From positions 57,817-121,816 of IMG/VR virus record IMGVR_UViG_3300042922_000886: a stretch of 64,000 nt of DNA. The stretch is one strand, 5' to 3'. The DNA comes from a virus. The notes beneath the pieces were generated by a model. That model ran no database searches and was not told where the DNA came from. It worked only from the letters and a program-made list of their open reading frames with translations. Position numbers and translations under genes: made by a program. Shown one piece after another: positions 7,087 through 15,800 of this stretch. The first letter of the stretch is position 1. The number at the start of each line of letters is the position of its first letter.

Positions 7087-7917
7087 ATGTCAGATATCCA
7101 GAAGCATACGACAATTAAAGTAAACGATGACATTAAAGATCGAATCAATACTTTGGTCGAAGAGTTGGGTGCCAGTAGTCAAAAAGATGCGATGGATTAT
7201 TTGTTAGGTTTACATGCAGTCAAAAGAGAAATTGAGAGCGGTAAAGAAATTCCTCGGATCACTGACATGAAGTATCACTTTGCTCGTATCGAAGGTATTT
7301 TCACTGAGTTTGTACTAACATCAAGAGACCGTGAGGTTTTTGATGCTGAGACCATTAGTATACTGAAACAAACTATAGAAGATCAAAAGATCCAACTGTA
7401 TGACAAGTCGATTGAGAATAGTAGTCTGAGAGAAAATTATGATCAATCTATGCAAGAGTTGACTACTAGGCACGAAAATGAAATATCTGTTTACTCTGCT
7501 GAATTTGACAGAGTAAAAGGTGTAAGTGCTCTTGTTAAAGAAAATACAGCCAAAGAACTTAAACAGATGGAGCAGCTGGTCGAGCAGTATAAGGAGTCAA
7601 AAGAGCAAGCTGAGAAGTTAGTCAAGTTAGCACAAGAAGCAAGCGAAAATGCTCAAAATAAACTTAATGAATATTCAAATAAGGTGAAGGAATATGACTT
7701 GCTTCAACAAGTGAATGAGGATCTGAAAAGCAAATTATCAGAAATTAAGAATTTGCTTAAAGGAAAAGAGTATGAATGCAAAGAAGCGATATTGACTACC
7801 GAGAGAAAGCGTCTCGAACAGGTTGGTAAATTGCGTGAAGAGTTAGCGTCTCAAAGAGAAATATATGCTGAACTCAAGATCGAATCATCTCGGTTAAGAG
7901 GAGCACACGATAAATAA
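7087..7917 (+). CDS. ribbon-helix-helix protein with long coiled coil
   Basis: Residues 7-45 (TTIKVNDDIKDRINTLVEEL, then SSQKDAMDYLLGLHA) read as a ribbon-helix-helix: one beta strand and two helices. From about residue 95 to the end it is an almost uninterrupted coiled coil (Glu/Lys/Leu heptads). This architecture resembles plasmid-type DNA-binding proteins such as KfrA or phage segregation/anchoring proteins, though the N-terminal fold differs from KfrA. Probably dimeric, autoregulated through the GTATAC cluster upstream. Role in partition, replication or nucleoid organisation is inference. ATG after AAGGAGTG. Confidence 0.6.
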   Translation: MSDIQKHTTIKVNDDIKDRINTLVEELGASSQKDAMDYLLGLHAVKREIESGKEIPRITDMKYHFARIEGIFTEFVLTSRDREVFDAETISILKQTIEDQKIQLYDKSIENSSLRENYDQSMQELTTRHENEISVYSAEFDRVKGVSALVKENTAKELKQMEQLVEQYKESKEQAEKLVKLAQEASENAQNKLNEYSNKVKEYDLLQQVNEDLKSKLSEIKNLLKGKEYECKEAILTTERKRLEQVGKLREELASQREIYAELKIESSRLRGAHDK

Positions 7918-7946
7918 AATAAATAACAGAATAGGAGTTACTATAA

Positions 7947-8246
7947 ATGAAACTTGAAAAGTACCTTGAGGAAAACCATCCTGATGTGCTTGGTCAATAT
8001 CGTGCATTTATTAGAAAAGATACACTTCCCAAAATCGGGGTTACTGTAAAGACCATTCGAGGTGGATTTGGTGACTGGAAGGGTGGACGGCATCTTAGAG
8101 TAGTAGGTTATGGATATAAGGGAGAGAAAAGTGGTGGCGCGACATGGGGCGATAACTTCATCGTCTTAAGAGGGGATAGTCGGAAGGATGAGTACCTTTC
8201 AAGAATGGACGAATGGTGGAACGACTTTGTTATTGTGAATGAATGA
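7947..8246 (+). CDS. hypothetical protein, 99 aa
   Basis: Glycine-rich, basic middle (GGFGDWKGGRHLRVVGYGYKG), then an acidic Trp-containing C-terminus. No family recognised; the middle could be a nucleic-acid-binding loop. ATG with weak site TAGGAG. Confidence 0.6.
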   Translation: MKLEKYLEENHPDVLGQYRAFIRKDTLPKIGVTVKTIRGGFGDWKGGRHLRVVGYGYKGEKSGGATWGDNFIVLRGDSRKDEYLSRMDEWWNDFVIVNE

Positions 8247-8269
8247 ATTCACTATTTCATCGGAGGAAT

Positions 8270-8740
8270 ATGATGGAACAAATTAGCAAATACCACTATA
8301 AAACTTACGTAGGTTTCAAAGAGGATAATGGATATAGAATGAGTTGGAATTCAAGTCATCCAGATCTTGAGCCAACAGAAACATTCAGTTTAGGTTATAC
8401 AGATGTTTATTGTGTCTATTGTTGTGGTCAAGCGTATCCAATTCAAGCAGGACTAAAAGGAGTTGTATACGGCTACACCAAAAACTATGATGTGACCGGT
8501 TATACATGTATCTGTGAAGCAGCCGAGAATGAAAAGTTACAAAGAAAAGAATTGAAGGAGTTACAAGAAAGACATAAAAAAGAAGAATTAGAACTGATGA
8601 GAAAGTTTCAACCACTTCTAAAGCAGGATAAACGGAAACGTCTTGAATTGAAGCATAAACGAGAATTGTATGAGCTTGAAAATGATGAGAAATACGAAAG
8701 ACAGATGTCGTTGAGAAGTAATGAAGTAGTTAGGAAATAA
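8270..8740 (+). CDS. hypothetical protein with Cys cluster and coiled coil, 156 aa
   Basis: Start at ATG 8270 behind CGGAGG; the frame is open further up to 8243 in the previous gene. Residues about 45-75 contain CVYCCG and CIC, a likely zinc site. The rest is a charged coiled coil (KELKELQERHKKEELELMRK). Intercistronic element copy (ATGAATTCACTATTTCATCGGAGG) precedes it. Function unknown. Confidence 0.65.
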   Translation: MMEQISKYHYKTYVGFKEDNGYRMSWNSSHPDLEPTETFSLGYTDVYCVYCCGQAYPIQAGLKGVVYGYTKNYDVTGYTCICEAAENEKLQRKELKELQERHKKEELELMRKFQPLLKQDKRKRLELKHKRELYELENDEKYERQMSLRSNEVVRK

Positions 8741-8774
8741 AATCGGTAATTCGTTGGGAGTTGAAAATAAAAAT

Positions 8775-9221
8775 ATGCAGGATATAAATATAGTGATTCA
8801 ATGGTTAAAAGAAGGAAAAAAGATTCGACCAAAGCAGCGCAATATGATGATACAAACATCTGCCCCATGTATAAAATTGACTTTTAAAGATGGAACATCA
8901 AAATTAAGTGGTTTTTCACCAACAAGTGATTATTATGGCGCTGGCTGGATTGAAGTACAAGCAAATGATAAGGATATTGCCAAAGTTGAGATTGTTGGTT
9001 ATGGATCTGACAGAGTATATAAAGTGGAGTACATTTATTTCAATCCTCAATGTAATAGAACTCTGTGCAGATTGACAACAGGAGAAACTGCAGATTATCC
9101 ATTCGATTTGACAGATTTTATCTATGATGAGTTTGAAATTGTCACTGATGTTGAACCACTTTTATTGACACTAAAAGAAGTTGAGTTAAAGTTTGGAAGA
9201 CCAGTTCGGATTATTGGATAA
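8775..9221 (+). CDS. hypothetical protein, 148 aa
   Basis: Starts with VIQWLKEGKKIRPKQ, reminiscent of small phage proteins built on a LKEGKK helix, followed by beta-rich sequence. ATG 8775 is 14 bases from GGGAG; an in-frame TTG at 8754 precedes that site. Function not assigned. Confidence 0.6.
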   Translation: MQDINIVIQWLKEGKKIRPKQRNMMIQTSAPCIKLTFKDGTSKLSGFSPTSDYYGAGWIEVQANDKDIAKVEIVGYGSDRVYKVEYIYFNPQCNRTLCRLTTGETADYPFDLTDFIYDEFEIVTDVEPLLLTLKEVELKFGRPVRIIG

Positions 9222-9281
9222 GCAATAAAATTTGTGTTTCATCTTATAAAACCAAAATTAAACTAAAGGGAGAACTAGTAA

Positions 9282-11321
9282 ATGGAATTTAAACAATTCA
9301 AGGATATGCTGCAAGCAAATTTTCAACAAATGTCTAAAGAAGTAACGCACTTATTTGAAGTGAACTTGGATAAGGATGAACTCTGGAACTTATACTTAGA
9401 CAGTTTCCCAGATGGAACTAATTTGATTTTCAGAGAACGTAGAGAATACGACTGCTCTTGCTGTAGACAATTTGTTAAAAATATTGGCAATGCAGTTGTG
9501 ATTAAAAACAATACATTAACTACCATTTGGGATTTTCAAACTAATGACGAGAAATTCCAACCTGTTCTCGATGTGCTATCTTCGTTTGTTAAATCTAAAG
9601 CCGTTTCTGACGTATACATTAGCAAATTTAAGAAGATGGGAACAGATAAGAATTTCGAAGAGGCTAACGGTAGTGCGAAGGAATGGCAGCACCTTTACCT
9701 TGAACTCCCTGATAAATATGTAGATAAGAGTTCTCGCTCTGAAGGTGATATTAAGGGAACTTATCGTGACACCAGAAATGTCTTCAAGAGATCCTTAGAT
9801 GAAATTACTGAAGATAGTCTTCTAACTGTTCTGGAACTCATTTCACAAAACTCGCTCTATAAAGGCGAAGAGTGGAAATCGGCATTGACTGAATTCCATA
9901 AGCACAAGAAAGAATACAACAAGTTACCAACTCAACAAGAAAAATCAAATTATGCTTGGGAACAATCTGTAAAAGTTGGTGGTGCTATCGGTAGAATACG
10001 AAACCATAGCATGGGTACATTGCTGATTAACCTGAGCGAAGGAATGGATCTTGATACAGCCATTAGAAAGTACGAAGTAATTGTTGCTCCGTCTAATTAC
10101 AAAAGGCCGAAAGCAATCTTTACTAAGAAGATGTTAGATGATGCAAAAGAAACGTTGCAGCAACTTGGATATATGGATTCACTAAATCGGCGTTTCGCTA
10201 CATTGGACGATATTACAGTCAATAATATTTTGTTCTCCAATAAAGATTCTGCGAAACGAATTAACGGTTCGGATGTATTCGATGAAATGTTGGGCGAAGT
10301 TGCTATTAATCCAAAGAAATTTTCTAAAGTTGAAGAAATTCCGGTTGAAGCATTTATCAAAGAAGTGCTGCCGACATCTAAGGAAGTCGAAGTGCTCCTT
10401 GAAAACAAACATTCCAACAACATGGTTTCCTTGATTGCTCCAGAAAATAAGGACGCCAAGACTATGTTTAAATGGAGAAACGGATTTAGTTGGGCATACT
10501 CTGGAAACATTACCGACAGTGAAATGAAAGATCGAGTGAAGTCAGCAGGTGGCAATGTAGAAGGGGTATTGCGATTCTCGATTCAATGGAATGACGGCAA
10601 TTTCAACGGTAATGATTTCGACGCTCACTGTATCGAGCCAAATGGCAATCAAATTTATTACGGTAGCAAGAAAAACTGGGCCACTACTGGTGAATTGGAT
10701 GTAGATATCATTCGTCCCGAAAGAAGCAAGCCAGCAGTTGAAAATATTACATGGACAAATAGAGATAAGATGGTAAAAGGAACTTATAAATTCTTTGTTC
10801 ACTGCTACTCTAACAATGGCGGTCGGGATGGATTTAAGGCAGAGATCGAGTTCGGTGGACAAATTTATTCCTTTGAATACAACAAAGAACTTCGTCAAGG
10901 CGAGAAGGTGCATGTTGCAGAAGTTACTTTCGATCAAGATGGATTTACAGTTAATGAAAAACTGCCTTCCAATGTATCCTCTCGCGACATTTGGAATGTA
11001 AAATCGAATCAATTTGTTCCGGTTTCGGTCGTCATGTATTCGCCTAACTATTGGGATGAGCAGCATGGCATTGGACATAAGCATTATTTCTTCATGTTGA
11101 AAGATTGCGTTAATCCTGAAAATCCAAATGGATTTTACAATGAATTCTTGAAGGAGGAGTTAGTTCAACACAAACGAGTATTTGAAGCATTGGGCGGCAA
11201 GATGGCAGTTAAAGATGTAGATGATCAATTGTCGGGTGTTGGATTCTCTTCGACAAAACGAAATGAGCTGTTGGTAAAAGTAAAAGGGCAAACCGAACGA
11301 GTATTGCAAATTAAATTCTAA
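9282..11321 (+). CDS. large conserved phage protein with YfaP/DUF2135-like C-terminal domain, 679 aa
   Basis: The biggest gene in the window. The first 150 residues include a CSCCRQF Cys cluster. The middle is helical. From about residue 385 ([17 protein letters not shown]) the sequence matches a widespread phage protein of unknown function. Within it, [19 protein letters not shown]...PNGNQIYYG...[10 protein letters not shown]...ENITW is a beta-sandwich resembling the YfaP/DUF2135 domain. No enzyme motif, signal or membrane segment. With the next gene it forms a pair separated by 26 bases, and such pairs recur in large phages. ATG preceded by AAGGGAG. Intracellular role unknown. Confidence 0.75.
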   Translation: MEFKQFKDMLQANFQQMSKEVTHLFEVNLDKDELWNLYLDSFPDGTNLIFRERREYDCSCCRQFVKNIGNAVVIKNNTLTTIWDFQTNDEKFQPVLDVLSSFVKSKAVSDVYISKFKKMGTDKNFEEANGSAKEWQHLYLELPDKYVDKSSRSEGDIKGTYRDTRNVFKRSLDEITEDSLLTVLELISQNSLYKGEEWKSALTEFHKHKKEYNKLPTQQEKSNYAWEQSVKVGGAIGRIRNHSMGTLLINLSEGMDLDTAIRKYEVIVAPSNYKRPKAIFTKKMLDDAKETLQQLGYMDSLNRRFATLDDITVNNILFSNKDSAKRINGSDVFDEMLGEVAINPKKFSKVEEIPVEAFIKEVLPTSKEVEVLLENKHSNNMVSLIAPENKDAKTMFKWRNGFSWAYSGNITDSEMKDRVKSAGGNVEGVLRFSIQWNDGNFNGNDFDAHCIEPNGNQIYYGSKKNWATTGELDVDIIRPERSKPAVENITWTNRDKMVKGTYKFFVHCYSNNGGRDGFKAEIEFGGQIYSFEYNKELRQGEKVHVAEVTFDQDGFTVNEKLPSNVSSRDIWNVKSNQFVPVSVVMYSPNYWDEQHGIGHKHYFFMLKDCVNPENPNGFYNEFLKEELVQHKRVFEALGGKMAVKDVDDQLSGVGFSSTKRNELLVKVKGQTERVLQIKF

Positions 11322-11347
11322 ATTAAACTAAGGAGATGTTTTAGATT

Positions 11348-11740
11348 ATGACAAATGCAAATATGTTTGAGGTAGCAGTTCGGACTAAGATGCGGTTTCC
11401 GTTTAAAGGCGTAATTTCTGTAGAGGATTTGTGGGATTTGTCGGTTGAGAATTTGGATACAATTTTCAAAACACTCAATTCGCAACTGAAGCAAGTAAAT
11501 GAAGAAAGTTTATTGAGCACAAAAACGAAAGAAGACAGAGAACTGGACGTAAAAATCGAAATCGTAAAATACATTGTTAATGTGAAATTGGAAGAGCGAG
11601 ATAAGCAGCAAAAAGCGAAAGAGCAAAAGGAAAAGAAGCAGAAGATTCTTGAGCTAATCTCTAACAAACAAGATGAAGCCTTGCAAAATAAATCCATTGA
11701 AGAACTTCAAGCAATGCTTAACGAATTGGAAACTAAGTGA
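11348..11740 (+). CDS. conserved phage coiled-coil protein, partner of the 679-aa protein
   Basis: N-terminal segment MRFPFKGVISVEDLWDLSVE followed by LDTIFKTLNSQLKQ is a recurring phage sequence that I associate with the upstream large protein. Residues 75-130 form a Lys/Glu-rich coiled coil. ATG after AAGGAGATG. Probably a subunit or chaperone of the upstream product; inferred from adjacency. Confidence 0.65.
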   Translation: MTNANMFEVAVRTKMRFPFKGVISVEDLWDLSVENLDTIFKTLNSQLKQVNEESLLSTKTKEDRELDVKIEIVKYIVNVKLEERDKQQKAKEQKEKKQKILELISNKQDEALQNKSIEELQAMLNELETK

Positions 11741-11748
11741 GGGAAAGT

Positions 11749-11775
11749 GGGGTGGTGGTTTCTTACCACTGCCCC
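11749..11775 (+). other. GGGG...CCCC RNA hairpin
   Basis: GGGGTGGTGG / CCACTGCCCC, 10 bp with two wobble pairs and a 7-base loop, ending on the base before an ATG. A near-identical hairpin follows the SSB-like gene at 35787-35812. No T-run, so an RNA stability or translation-control element is as likely as a terminator. Confidence 0.5.
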
Positions 11776-12030
11776 ATGAAACTCGTCTTACATTTGAAAG
11801 GAAATAGAAAATTGCATAAAAGATTAGCAGATAGATTTGTTAAAGCGAGACTTGTACGTCCGACAAATAAGTATTTCACACATGATCAAGGTAGTTATGT
11901 AAATGGTAACTCACACAATACACTAGTGGAAGCAGAGATGTATCAACAAAAATATCCAAGCAGACGTATTGTGTTGATAACATGGCGTGGAGAATGGATT
12001 ACAATCAAGAAAGGCAAATATGAAAGTTAA
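11752..12030 (+). CDS. hypothetical basic protein, 92 aa
   Basis: Start is ambiguous. GTG 11752 is 8 bases after GAGGG but lies in the hairpin; ATG 11776 follows the hairpin directly and lacks a ribosome site; the frame is open from GTG 11737. The product is basic (HLKGNRKLHKRLADRFVKAR) with a beta-rich C-terminus ending in GEWITIKKGK. Unknown function. Confidence 0.55.
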   Translation: MVVSYHCPMKLVLHLKGNRKLHKRLADRFVKARLVRPTNKYFTHDQGSYVNGNSHNTLVEAEMYQQKYPSRRIVLITWRGEWITIKKGKYES

Positions 12031-12059
12031 TAAAATTCGTATTTTATTGGAGGGTTAGT

Positions 12060-12230
12060 ATGGAACTGAGTGGAAAGTTTGAATTTCTGCGTAATATTGA
12101 TAAATTGATTCAGCGATCAGAGAGATGGATTAAAGACGCTACTGAACGTAAGGACTGGAGTGATGTGGACCATTACAGCGGCCAAAAGAAAGCTTTTGAA
12201 GAAGTCAGGGATATGATTTTCGATCAATAA
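12060..12230 (+). CDS. small helical protein, 56 aa
   Basis: ATG behind TGGAGGG. Charged helical product (NIDKLIQRSERWIKDATERK). An intercistronic element copy precedes it (AATAAAATTCGTATTTTATTGGAGG). No family. Confidence 0.55.
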   Translation: MELSGKFEFLRNIDKLIQRSERWIKDATERKDWSDVDHYSGQKKAFEEVRDMIFDQ

Positions 12231-12373
12231 AATCCGCATTTTATAAAATAAAAATATAGAGTACTCATTTAATTTAATTAAGAATACCTCTTATACATAA
12301 CATATCAGTCACCTTAGAGAATGACAAAAAAATCAAAGAGGTGATTTTTATTGGACGGTATTTATTGGAGAAA

Positions 12374-12520
12374 ATGATTGGCTACGATCCGAACACTAAA
12401 GTTGAAACTTGGCAAAAGGTAATGGAGAGCGATGATTTGGATACTCTAAAAGAATTTCTTGGTAATAATTATCGAATCATTGATCGTGCAACTTCGACAA
12501 TTAAAACTTCGAAAGAGTAA
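12374..12520 (+). CDS. small protein, 48 aa, coupled to an 8-codon leader
   Basis: ATG 12374 overlaps the TGA of a tiny upstream frame (TTG 12351, 8 codons, good GAGGTG site), so translation may be coupled. TGGAG lies just before the ATG. The product is polar with no recognised motif. Confidence 0.5.
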   Translation: MIGYDPNTKVETWQKVMESDDLDTLKEFLGNNYRIIDRATSTIKTSKE

Positions 12521-12584
12521 ATGAGAAGAATTGAACGATTTTAGAATTTTACAATAGAAGAATAAATCAGAAGAAATATAAAAA

Positions 12585-12603
12585 ACCTGCCAAATCAGCA
12601 GGT
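12585..12603 (-). terminator. intrinsic terminator for the minus-strand cargo pair
   Basis: ACCTGC / GCAGGT stem with a 7-base loop. Read on the minus strand it is followed by TTTTTAT. It lies about 60 bases after the end of the gene at 12662. Confidence 0.75.
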
Positions 12604-12661
12604 CGATATGGAACTCCTTTTTCTTCTTGTTGTTATTATTTTTTGTGCTATTGATCGAGAA

Positions 12662-13279
12662 CTACTTTGACAATATTTTACTTGCATTCGCAACAATATC
12701 TTTTTTTAGCTTCGCGTAGCCTTCGTTGTGTTTCTCTACTTCAGTTTCTCTTGCGTCCCTGTTGTCAAGATTATATTTTCCGTAGTGTGCACCAGCTACA
12801 TGATATTTTTGCTCTTGTGCATTCCAACTCAAGAGGAACATATACTTAAGGCCGCTTTGGGCTTTTCTATAGTCTTCTAGTGGGGTTTCGATTTTACCCA
12901 GTTTTTCATCTTGTATAAATGCAGTTGTCTCAATAATCGGAATTACTTGATTGGCTTGAACATCTCCTTTGACATTTTTTAAAATTCGTTCTACTCTAAT
13001 GTCAGTTAAAGTTCTATTTACAACTACGTTAGCCGGTCCTTCATACGAGATTTTGTACGGTGCGCTATTCGGCGTTACAGTTGCCTCAACCACTAAATGA
13101 ACATTACTATCGTTTAAAAGTTCTTCTGCACTGCTATAAGGATAAATCCAAGCAGCACTCGATCTCACTATTATTTCGTCATTCTTTTTATTATTTATGA
13201 AAATTAGGTAAACGACAGAAATTAGAATAATTAGAACTATAACAGTTATTAATGTTGCTTTTTTTGTTTGAACAGACAT
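12662..13279 (-). CDS. membrane-anchored extracellular protein, 205 aa
   Basis: N-terminal single membrane segment (about residues 9-28, ITVIVLIILISVVYLIFI) after a short basic start, followed by an extracellular beta-rich domain without Cys. No family that I can name. It is transcribed with the metalloprotease gene upstream (54-base gap) and ends at the terminator 12585-12603. GGGAGTG lies 10 bases before the ATG. It may be a protease partner, substrate or immunity-like protein; inferred from pairing only. Confidence 0.65.
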   Translation of the reverse strand: MSVQTKKATLITVIVLIILISVVYLIFINNKKNDEIIVRSSAAWIYPYSSAEELLNDSNVHLVVEATVTPNSAPYKISYEGPANVVVNRTLTDIRVERILKNVKGDVQANQVIPIIETTAFIQDEKLGKIETPLEDYRKAQSGLKYMFLLSWNAQEQKYHVAGAHYGKYNLDNRDARETEVEKHNEGYAKLKKDIVANASKILSK

Positions 13280-13332
13280 TAGACACGATCACTCCCTTTG
13301 TATGAACTAAAACTAACTGGTCATTTCAAATC

Positions 13333-13965
13333 CTAATAATCATTAAGAAATTTATATTGTGCGTGTTGAATATCAGTTGTTGTAAGTGTATAAGTTGAAG
13401 CACCAGCATTCATTACATTTGATCCCGTATGTGCAGGGGAATTAGTAAGGTGACTCACTCCTAAAGTATGACCGGTTTCATGCGTAACAATTGTATGTCT
13501 AAGTGATGGTCCGAATCCTGACAAGGTTTTAAGATAATCATGATGAATCACAACAATTGCATGTTTGTATCCTATGTCAGTACCTTCAACACTGTTTGAA
13601 ATATCTAGATCTACTGAATTATAAAAGAATACTTGCCCACCTACTAATGGATCAAGTGTACCTATGTAGTATTTAATCTGAGCGTTTGATTCTGAACTGC
13701 TGTTGAAAGATGGTATATAAGCTTGTGGTCCCCACTGAGACACAGCTTCTGTCACAGAGTCACTGTAGCCATATTGTGTTATTGAGAGGTCGCTCCAGTA
13801 ACCTAATGAACTAGGAGCCGATGAGTAACCTTCAAATTTACCTCCATACAAGTGGCACCCATTGCACTGAGTGTAATCTGCTGATGCAGGAACCGATGAA
13901 AAAGATGCAAGCAGTATAATAAACATAATCGTGTAAATCTTATATTTTTTTCTCTTTGGGGACAT
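13333..13965 (-). CDS. secreted matrixin-like zinc metalloprotease
   Basis: Signal peptide: basic KRKKYK, hydrophobic core, cleavage likely after VPASA (about residue 29). Residues 162-172, HETGHTLGVSH, are the metzincin zinc motif HExxHxxGxxH with catalytic Glu163; NVMN about 20 residues later is the Met-turn. A CNGC pair lies just after the signal. Predicted to be exported by the lysogen and to cleave extracellular protein. Very good GGAGGT site. Being opposite in direction to the phage operons, it looks like cargo (lysogenic conversion) expressed independently. No propeptide is obvious. Confidence 0.85.
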   Translation of the reverse strand: MSPKRKKYKIYTIMFIILLASFSSVPASADYTQCNGCHLYGGKFEGYSSAPSSLGYWSDLSITQYGYSDSVTEAVSQWGPQAYIPSFNSSSESNAQIKYYIGTLDPLVGGQVFFYNSVDLDISNSVEGTDIGYKHAIVVIHHDYLKTLSGFGPSLRHTIVTHETGHTLGVSHLTNSPAHTGSNVMNAGASTYTLTTTDIQHAQYKFLNDY

Positions 13966-14431
13966 TACTATACCTCCATATTATAAGTCTTTTTGAATAC
14001 CTTGTGTCTTCATAAAAAATTACCAATTATTAAAGAACAATGTTCAACAAACAAACACTTAACAAGACTGAATCATTTTATTCCCTCCTATACTTTTTAT
14101 TTTTCTAGGAACACCAACGATGATTTGCGTCCTTTCCGTTGAAACCATTCACCACCTTTTGTAATATATGGTACTATCAATTTCCAATATAAGTAAATGG
14201 TCGCCAAATACTATTTTTGACGCAAAAAAACCAATAAATTGTCGAATATGTAATTAAAAGGGCATGGTATTATAATACAGTTTTGTGAAAAGAAATCAAC
14301 GTAAGTGGATGAATTATAATAAATAAATATATATAATAAATTATAATTGTTATACAATGTTATTGTAAATATATGGGGCGATTCGTGGTATAATTAAGGA
14401 ATAAAAGTCTGATTTTAAGGGGAGATTGGTG
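13966..14431. other. intergenic divergence region between cargo pair and early operon
   Basis: No gene supported. It is AT-rich and must hold promoters in both directions. On the minus strand TATAAT (13974-13983 region) is close to the protease ribosome site, and a strong AGGAGGG followed by ATG opens only a 5-codon frame. On the + strand there are several TATAAT-like boxes (about 14268-14274, 14312) and one extended -10. GAACAATGTTC near 14033 is SOS-like but has the wrong 3-base spacing. Confidence 0.5.
14386..14394 (+). promoter_or_regulatory. extended -10 promoter for the 14.4-28 kb operon
   Basis: TGGTATAAT (TGnTATAAT). The -35 is poor (TGTAAA 19 bases upstream), as is usual for extended -10 promoters. 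Gene start 38 bases downstream. Confidence 0.55.
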
Positions 14432-14617
14432 ATGGTTCGTGCTTCTAGAAGTGATAGTTTGTTTTACAGTATTAAAGAACTTCATGGGAAATATATAGTT
14501 GCATTGTATCGGCAAAACGGAGAAGAGATAAGGACATATGACCAACCTTTTAGTACAGAAGTAGATGCGATAAATGCGGCAAGAGTGGCAGTTAAAGTCT
14601 TTGAGGAGTCCAAGTGA
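14432..14617 (+). CDS. hypothetical protein, 61 aa
   Basis: ATG 14432, 7 bases from AGGGGAG; in-frame TTG/GTG codons just before lie inside the site. Small beta-sheet-plus-helix look (KYIVALYRQNGEEIRTY then AINAARVAVKVFEE), like DUF1508-type minimal domains, but the match is weak. First gene of the operon. Confidence 0.6.
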   Translation: MVRASRSDSLFYSIKELHGKYIVALYRQNGEEIRTYDQPFSTEVDAINAARVAVKVFEESK

Positions 14618-14664
14618 GACATACAACGAAACACGGATTTCATGGGAAAGGAAGAGAATACAAA

Positions 14665-14850
14665 ATGAATGGTGCAGAAGTCCAAATCAGAGACAAAACA
14701 TCCAGATTTGATGGGATGGTTGGAAGGATTGTGAAAGTCCAGAAGACACTGCAAGGAAACGATCTTTATATAGTAGCAATGAATCCATTCATCTCTGAGT
14801 CATTCTTTCCTGATGAAGTGTTTGTTTTAGATGATCCAATAAAAAACTGA
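14665..14850 (+). CDS. hypothetical protein, 61 aa
   Basis: The frame is open from a GTG at 14614 overlapping the previous stop, but a copy of the intercistronic element (CGAAACACGGATTTCATGGGAAAGG) lies in between, and AGGAAG 10 bases upstream points to ATG 14665. Product resembles a small SH3-like barrel (VQIRDKTSRFDGMVGRIVKV). Unknown. Confidence 0.6.
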   Translation: MNGAEVQIRDKTSRFDGMVGRIVKVQKTLQGNDLYIVAMNPFISESFFPDEVFVLDDPIKN

Positions 14851-14876
14851 TTTTATAGGGGAGGAAATTATTAAAA

Positions 14877-15104
14877 ATGAGTAAACATGTAATTTTGGAA
14901 GAATGTAATAATGGGGAACTCAAATATTTTAAAGAATTTGATGAAGTCAATGGGAATCCAATATTTGTGAATTCTAGAGATGAAGCTAAAATCTATTTTG
15001 GTTCTGACGAGGAATTAGAATTATATTCAGAGCATTACACGAGTCTGAGAGTTAAAGGATTCAATGTAAAGGTAGTTGAAATTGTTAAAGGATTACCCAA
15101 ATAG
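14877..15104 (+). CDS. hypothetical protein, 75 aa
   Basis: Acidic, beta-rich small protein; GGGGAGG lies 13 bases before the ATG. The intercistronic element is upstream (CAATAAAAAACTGATTTTATAGGGGAGG). No family. Confidence 0.6.
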   Translation: MSKHVILEECNNGELKYFKEFDEVNGNPIFVNSRDEAKIYFGSDEELELYSEHYTSLRVKGFNVKVVEIVKGLPK

Positions 15105-15105
15105 T

Positions 15106-15357
15106 ATGAAGAAGTCAATTGCTGAGAATATGGCAGATGTCTTAATTGAAAGTAATCGTGATTCGGTTTGGTATGGTGATTTAGATGAGATTCATGCATG
15201 TGCACGGCGGTCAGGAATGTATGACCGCCCAGGTAATACTCATCCTCTAGCAATCAATAAAAGGGTATTGAGTGCATTGGACAAGAGCGACTTATTTGAT
15301 AAAGGATATATAAAGCATTTGGGAAGACCGGCAAGACACTTTAAATTAAAAAAGTAA
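15106..15357 (+). CDS. possible winged-helix protein, 83 aa
   Basis: ATG one base after the previous stop. The C-terminal half (NKRVLSALDKSDLFDKGYIK...GRPARHFKL) resembles the recognition helix and wing of a small winged-helix domain. Basic overall. Assignment weak. Confidence 0.5.
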   Translation: MKKSIAENMADVLIESNRDSVWYGDLDEIHACARRSGMYDRPGNTHPLAINKRVLSALDKSDLFDKGYIKHLGRPARHFKLKK

Positions 15358-15411
15358 AGCACAAGAAAATTAGACGATAAAACGGAGGTTTTATAAGGAG
15401 GAGGTTAAACA

Positions 15412-15537
15412 ATGACTTTTAAAAGTTGCGAGAGTTGCAGATGGGTTGCCTGCAAACATTATGGCTGGAAACGACCTACTTGCATAAATTATATTCCAGA
15501 CCATACTGTTAAGAGTGAAAGCGCTAAAGGCAAATAA
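15412..15537 (+). CDS. Cys-rich zinc-binding peptide, 41 aa
   Basis: CESCRWVACKHYGWKRPTC gives CxxCxxxxC plus a fourth Cys: a compact zinc knuckle. Excellent AAGGAGGAGG site. Unknown role. Confidence 0.6.
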   Translation: MTFKSCESCRWVACKHYGWKRPTCINYIPDHTVKSESAKGK

Positions 15538-15565
15538 AAGATTGGTTTCATGGGGAGTGGATGAT

Positions 15566-15765
15566 TTGGAGGAATTATTGGCTGTAATCGAGCGATACAA
15601 AGAAACATTTAGGCGAAAAGAAAGATTGCTTAAACCATATCGTGATAAAAAAGAACGACAGAAGATTTACTTATAAATGAATCAATCTCAATGTTAATTT
15701 TGGAGGCCGAAATACGTCAATTGAAAGAAATCATCGAGGATCTTGAACATGTTGTTAGCAGATAA
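15566..15765 (+). pseudogene. coiled-coil gene apparently split by a frameshift
   Basis: TTG 15566 (GGGGAGTGG upstream) gives 36 coiled-coil residues to TAA 15674. The overlapping frame continues without a break as LINESISMLILEAEIRQLKE to TAA 15763, also coiled coil. A -1 shift near 15670 would join them into one protein of about 65 residues. Mutation, sequencing error or programmed shift cannot be told apart. Confidence 0.4.
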
Positions 15766-15800
15766 AAGACTCGTTTCATTGATATTTGGAGGATGGATAT

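Noticed and set aside
10097-11084. Long minus-strand frames opposite the 679-aa gene
   Set aside because: Antisense shadows of a conserved gene; no ribosome sites or family signals.
14033-14043. GAACAATGTTC as an SOS box
   Set aside because: Core spacing is 3 bases instead of 4, and it is not at a clear promoter.
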